Assembly: GCF_016634425.1 (NCBI RefSeq)
Contig: NZ_JAEPES010000001.1
Coordinates: 248,001 to 312,000 of the forward strand
From: Lacisediminihabitans changchengi
GTDB lineage: Bacteria; Actinomycetota; Actinomycetes; Actinomycetales; Microbacteriaceae
DNA: 64,000 bases
Direction: 5' to 3'
The notes under the pieces were generated by a model that was not told where the DNA came from, did not search any database, and saw nothing but the letters and a program-made list of their open reading frames with translations. The translations under genes were made by a program, and so were the position numbers. Shown here in pieces: positions 60,661-64,000 of this stretch. Each line of letters begins with the position of its first letter. Positions within the stretch are counted from its first letter, which is position 1.

Positions 60661-61631
60661 GACAGATCCTTCGAGTTGGAGACGCGCAGGTTCACTGCCA
60701 GCAATCCGACGGTCAAAACGAAGAGCACGACCGAGACGGCCGACGAGTAGCCGAGTTGGGCCGAAAGCCCGGTGCCGGATGACTGGATGAGGGTAACGAG
60801 GGTGCTGTCAGCGCCTCCCGGACCGGCCGTGGGACCCGCCAGCAGGTACACCTCTGAGAAGACCCGGAACGCCGAAACGGAGGAGATCACCCCGACCAGG
60901 ATCATCGTCGCCCGCATGGCGGGCACGGTCACGATGAGGAATCGCCGGATGACACCGGCCCCATCCATCTCCGCGGCCTCGTGCAAATCGCGCGGAACGT
61001 TGCTGAGCACAGCCAGGTACACGACCATGTAGTAGCCGAGGCCCTTCCAAATGGTGACGACCATCGCGCAGAACAACAGAAGCACGGGGTCGGAGAGGAA
61101 CGGGATCGGCTTCGAGATCACGTGTATCGACTGCAAGATTCCGTTGATCAGGCCGCGATCGTTGAACATCCACTGCCAGATGATGATCACGACGACGGTC
61201 GAGGCGACGACCGGGGTGTAGACGGCCGTGCGGAAGAACGCCGACCCGGGGATGACGCGTTGCATCAGAATCGCGAGCAGCAGGGGCAGCACGATCATGA
61301 ACGGTACGACGCAGACCACGTAGAGCAGGCTGTTGCGGAACGCCACCCAGAACAGCGGATCAGTGAAGACGGTCGCGTAGTTCTCGAGGCCGACGAACTT
61401 GCCCGCGACGAACGGGCGGGCGTCGGTGAACGAGGTGACGATCGTCTGCACAAACGGCCAGAAGACGAAAGCCAAAGCCACGAAGAGCCCAGGCAAGAGG
61501 AACAACCACGGCGCCAGTCGTCCGTTCAGTCGCACCTGCGAACCGGCGGGAGCTGTTCGTTCCCTGCGGCGCTGTCCCGCGGGGGCGGCGGGTGCCGCCA
61601 CCCCCGCAGGAGTCGTTCCGACGCTGGTCAT
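60657..61631 (-). CDS. ABC sugar permease, MalF type
   Basis: Permease subunit of 324 residues. A long Ala/Pro-rich cytoplasmic N-terminus (PAAPAGQRRRERTAP) precedes six helices (WLFLLPGLFVALAFVFWPFV and onwards). The EAA loop reads DLHEAAEMDGAGVIRRFL. The ATG at 61631 lies 2 bp after the binding-protein stop and the gene overlaps the next by 4 bp. It forms the transmembrane pore together with the MalG-type subunit. Confidence 0.92.
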   Translation of the reverse strand: MTSVGTTPAGVAAPAAPAGQRRRERTAPAGSQVRLNGRLAPWLFLLPGLFVALAFVFWPFVQTIVTSFTDARPFVAGKFVGLENYATVFTDPLFWVAFRNSLLYVVCVVPFMIVLPLLLAILMQRVIPGSAFFRTAVYTPVVASTVVVIIIWQWMFNDRGLINGILQSIHVISKPIPFLSDPVLLLFCAMVVTIWKGLGYYMVVYLAVLSNVPRDLHEAAEMDGAGVIRRFLIVTVPAMRATMILVGVISSVSAFRVFSEVYLLAGPTAGPGGADSTLVTLIQSSGTGLSAQLGYSSAVSVVLFVLTVGLLAVNLRVSNSKDLS

Positions 61632-61633
61632 AC

Positions 61634-62929
61634 TCAGCCCAGCAACTGGTTGCACTTGGCCACAGCGTTGGCCAGCGCATCCTTGATCGGAGTCTTTCCG
61701 AGAATGGCGTCGGCGAACTGCTGCTGCACGTACGTCTCCATCGCGGCGGTGAACACGGGCGGGCGGAACGACTCGGCAGATTTCAGCTGAGCGGCGGCCG
61801 CGACGCGGAGTTCGGTGTTCTGGGTGCCGTCGGTCTTGGAGAAGAACGGGTCGTCGAGCGAGCCGGTCGACGACGGGAAGATGTTGACGATCTTCGCGAA
61901 GGCCATCTGGTTTTCGGCGTTCGTGACGTACTTCGCAAAGGCGACCGCGGTGGGGGTGTTCTTGCTCTTCGACGAGACCGACAGGTCTTGCACCGACATC
62001 TGATAGACACCGGTGCTGCTGAAGGCCGGCGCGATGCCGAGGTTCTGAGCAAGCTCGGGCGCGTTCTTGTCAAAGTTCTTGAGGTCGTAGGCGCTACCGG
62101 AGTTCATGGCGACCTGCCCGCTCATGAATGCGTCACCGACACCGGTGTAGCTCGCGCTGAGCCCGGCCGGCAGGATGCCCTTGGCGTCATACGCGGCCTT
62201 GAATTCCTTCAGCAGCTCTTCCGCGCGGGAAGAGTCGAAGGTGAACTTCGTCTGGTCGGCGGTGATCACCTTCACACCGTTCTCGGCCAGGTCGATGATC
62301 GTGGGAACGTTTCCCCACATGTAGAACTTGCCGTTCGCTGCCTTGCCGAGTTGTGCCGCCTGCTTCAACATGTCGTCGTACGACTTCGGCGGAGCTGCGG
62401 CGTCGAGGCCCGCCTCGGTGAACAGCTTCTTGTTGAAGAAGGTCGGCCCCGTGTTCAGGTACCAGGGGTAGGCGAACGAACCAGCGGGATCGGCGTACTT
62501 CGTGCTGTCCCAGGCGTCTGCGAGGTACAGCGACTTCGCTTTCGGGTCGGCCTTACCGAGATCGAGCAATGCTCCCGCCTGCGCGAGCGGGTAGGCGAGA
62601 TCGGGCGCGGTATTGACCACGTCGGGAAGGCTGTTCGACGTCACCTGCGCCTGCAGCTTCTGGGCATAGTTGTCGGCGGGCTGATCGAGCCACTTGATCT
62701 CTGTGCCGGGGTGCTTCTTCTCGAACGACGAAATCAGGCCCTCGAAGTAGTCCTTGAACCCGGCCTTGAGGTTCCAGGTCTGGAACGTGATTGCGCCGGT
62801 TATCTTCCCATCGATGCTCTGGGGACTGCTCGATCCCGCCGAACCTCCCGCACAGGCGCTGAGCGCCAATGCCGCTCCTGCCGCGATCGCGATGATTCCC
62901 ATCGTCCGTTTTCTCTTGCTGAACACCAT
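61634..62929 (-). CDS. ABC sugar solute-binding lipoprotein
   Basis: Extracellular substrate-binding lipoprotein of 431 residues. Signal peptide KRTMGIIAIAAGAALALSAC with lipobox and lipidated Cys; mature domain with ITFQTWNLKAGFKDYFEGL, DVVNTAPDLAYPLAQ, PWYLNTGPTFFNKKLFTEAG and FMSGQVAMNSGSAYDL, like CUT1 binding proteins. By its operon it should deliver a mannose-containing oligosaccharide. AGGAGAG lies 6-7 nt before the ATG at 62929. First gene of the operon; the promoter and two operators lie just upstream, between it and the divergent LacI gene. Confidence 0.92.
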   Translation of the reverse strand: MVFSKRKRTMGIIAIAAGAALALSACAGGSAGSSSPQSIDGKITGAITFQTWNLKAGFKDYFEGLISSFEKKHPGTEIKWLDQPADNYAQKLQAQVTSNSLPDVVNTAPDLAYPLAQAGALLDLGKADPKAKSLYLADAWDSTKYADPAGSFAYPWYLNTGPTFFNKKLFTEAGLDAAAPPKSYDDMLKQAAQLGKAANGKFYMWGNVPTIIDLAENGVKVITADQTKFTFDSSRAEELLKEFKAAYDAKGILPAGLSASYTGVGDAFMSGQVAMNSGSAYDLKNFDKNAPELAQNLGIAPAFSSTGVYQMSVQDLSVSSKSKNTPTAVAFAKYVTNAENQMAFAKIVNIFPSSTGSLDDPFFSKTDGTQNTELRVAAAAQLKSAESFRPPVFTAAMETYVQQQFADAILGKTPIKDALANAVAKCNQLLG

Positions 62930-62975
62930 TGCTCGCTCTCCTCTGAACTGCAGTCGTGATACATCCTGCGCACAC

Positions 62976-63027
62976 CTTATGCGCATAAGTACGGGTGTAA
63001 CCATATAATCACTTAAGCGCCTAAGTG
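62976..63027. promoter_or_regulatory. Twin LacI-family operators with consensus -10
   Basis: CTTATGCGCATAAG (62976-62989) is a perfect palindrome and CACTTAAGCGCCTAAGTG (63010-63027) is near perfect. Both fit CTTA-n-GCGC-n-TAAG with a central CpG, as LacI-family proteins require, and are 36 bp apart centre to centre. A perfect TATAAT (63004-63009) on the plus strand lies between them, next to the second site. They should be the operators of the divergent LacI regulator for both its own gene and the mannoside operon. Confidence 0.75.
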
Positions 63028-63071
63028 ACAACCGGTCCACCCGAGCGCGAGCAGCCGAGGAGGTGGGCGCA

Positions 63072-64000
63072 GTGAAGCGAGCCAGAATCCAAGACATCGC
63101 GGATGCCGTCGGAGTATCGGCCGCCGCCGCGTCGTTCGCCCTGAACGGCAAGCCCGGAGTCTCGGAGGCCGTTCGCCGCAAAGTACTCGACGCCGCGGAG
63201 ACGATGGGCTGGCAGCCGAACGTCGCGGCGCGCTCCCTGGCGGGGGCGCGAGCAGGCGCAATAGGTCTGGTGATCGCCAGAACCACCGACAGTTTCGGCA
63301 CCGAGAACTTCTTCCTGCGCCTTATCGCGGGTATCGAGCAGAGCATCGCGAGTCGATCGCTGTCGCTCGTTCTGCAGTTGGTCGATTCCGTGGAGGCGGA
63401 GATCGCCACCTACCGTCGGTGGTACTCGGAGCATCGGGTTGATGGCGTACTGCTCGTCGATCTGCGCGTGGACGACCCCCGCCCCGCTGTCTTGACCGAA
63501 CTCTCCTTGCCCGCCGTGGTGATCGGCGGCCCCGAGTCGTTCGGCCTCCCCCACGTGACGATCTCCGACGACGCCGCGATGCGCATCATCGTCGCGCACC
63601 TTGTTGCTCAGGGGCACACCCACATCGCCTACGTGAGCGGGCTCAGCGAGCTCTCGCATACCCAGAGCCGCATCGACGCGTTCGAGCAGGCATCCGCTGC
63701 AGCCGGCATCATCGCCGACCCCGCGTATTCCACCGACTATTCAGCAGCCGACGGATCTCGGGCGACCATCGAACTGCTCATCCGCGAGCCGCGGGCGACC
63801 GCGGTGATCTTCGACAACGAGGTGCTCGCAATCGCCGGCCTCAGCGAGCTCGCCGACGCCGGGCTCGCCGTCCCCGAACAGATGGCCGTCGTCGCCTGGG
63901 AAGACAGCCCGATCTGGCTGGCATTGCGTCCCCACCTGACCGCGCTGCGGCGCGATCCCACCGTGCTCGGGAACGACGGCGCCACAGCGCTCCTCGCCGC
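63072..64000 (+). CDS. LacI family transcriptional regulator (partial)
   Basis: The first 309 codons run off the right edge. The N-terminal HTH is RARIQDIADAVGVSAAAASF followed by the hinge ALNGKPGVSEAVRRKV and AARSLAGARAGAIGLV, typical of LacI/PurR. A periplasmic-binding-like domain follows (NFFLRLIAGIEQSI, GVLLVDLRVDD, HIAYVSGL, AVIFDNEVLAIAGL). The GTG at 63072 lies 8-9 nt after GAGGTGGG. It is divergent from the mannoside transporter operon and adjacent to twin palindromic operators, so it is very likely that operon's repressor, responding to a mannose-type sugar. The C-terminal end is not seen. Confidence 0.92.
   Translation, partial: MKRARIQDIADAVGVSAAAASFALNGKPGVSEAVRRKVLDAAETMGWQPNVAARSLAGARAGAIGLVIARTTDSFGTENFFLRLIAGIEQSIASRSLSLVLQLVDSVEAEIATYRRWYSEHRVDGVLLVDLRVDDPRPAVLTELSLPAVVIGGPESFGLPHVTISDDAAMRIIVAHLVAQGHTHIAYVSGLSELSHTQSRIDAFEQASAAAGIIADPAYSTDYSAADGSRATIELLIREPRATAVIFDNEVLAIAGLSELADAGLAVPEQMAVVAWEDSPIWLALRPHLTALRRDPTVLGNDGATALLA

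Noticed and set aside
1..64000. CRISPR arrays, insertion sequences, prophage or integrase genes
   Set aside because: No regularly spaced repeat-spacer array, transposase, integrase or attachment site could be found; the repeats present are intergenic palindromes or short tandem arrays.

Overview
The window is high-GC, densely packed DNA from an actinobacterium, most probably a member of the Microbacteriaceae. Supporting this are the recG-rsmD-thiL-DUF3515-gpsA-plsC-murA-leuD-leuC block, which resembles the mycobacterial order, several apparently leaderless genes, ATGA/GTGA/TGATG gene overlaps, a DUF222-HNH gene, a RamB-type regulator divergent from GTP-type PEPCK, and a dispersed intergenic inverted repeat of a kind I associate with that family. 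Genus cannot be fixed from sequence alone.

Layout. 1-9195 is conserved core: recG (partial), corA, rsmD, thiL, a DUF3515 lipoprotein and the tight leuC-leuD-murA-plsC-gpsA operon; ddl, expected between gpsA and DUF3515, is absent and an intergenic repeat lies there. 9429-24665 is one minus-strand cluster reading PP2C phosphatase, FHA protein, Ser/Thr kinase, FHA plus DNA-binding-like protein, a 1,764-residue membrane-anchored surface protein, MoxR ATPase, DUF58 protein, a transglutaminase-fold membrane protein without its catalytic triad, then another FHA protein. This is the best candidate for an under-described system: a phosphothreonine circuit wired to a giant envelope protein and a MoxR module. 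24799-36205 holds a TerC exporter behind a yybP-ykoY-type manganese riboswitch, a frameshifted DUF222-HNH gene, a YqhA-like membrane protein, a lipocalin-like protein, an XRE/MmyB-type regulator, a UBP zinc-finger protein, two DUF proteins, tRNA-Glu, a lipid kinase, and a CPH-type metal ATPase divergent from a metallo-beta-lactamase-fold protein across a CsoR-like operator.

36213-44923 is a decaying sugar locus: ROK regulator, solute-binding protein broken by an in-frame amber codon, CE7 esterase, GH95 fucosidase, a permease reduced to its two ends, and GH36 alpha-galactosidase. 44935-55425 is mixed: unknown protein, M20 amidohydrolase, PEPCK with divergent RamB-like regulator, a small membrane protein, an iron-sulfur (6-4) photolyase, an MDR oxidoreductase, and a TetR/alpha-beta hydrolase pair with two palindromic operators. 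55459-64000 is an intact mannoside operon (binding protein, two permeases, GH38 alpha-mannosidase, GH5-like hydrolase) with a divergent LacI regulator (partial) and two matching operators.

At several places repeats sit exactly on stop codons: rsmD, gpsA, the M20 gene and PEPCK all end in Val-Glu-stop inside copies of the dispersed repeat, and two other genes end inside short tandem repeats.
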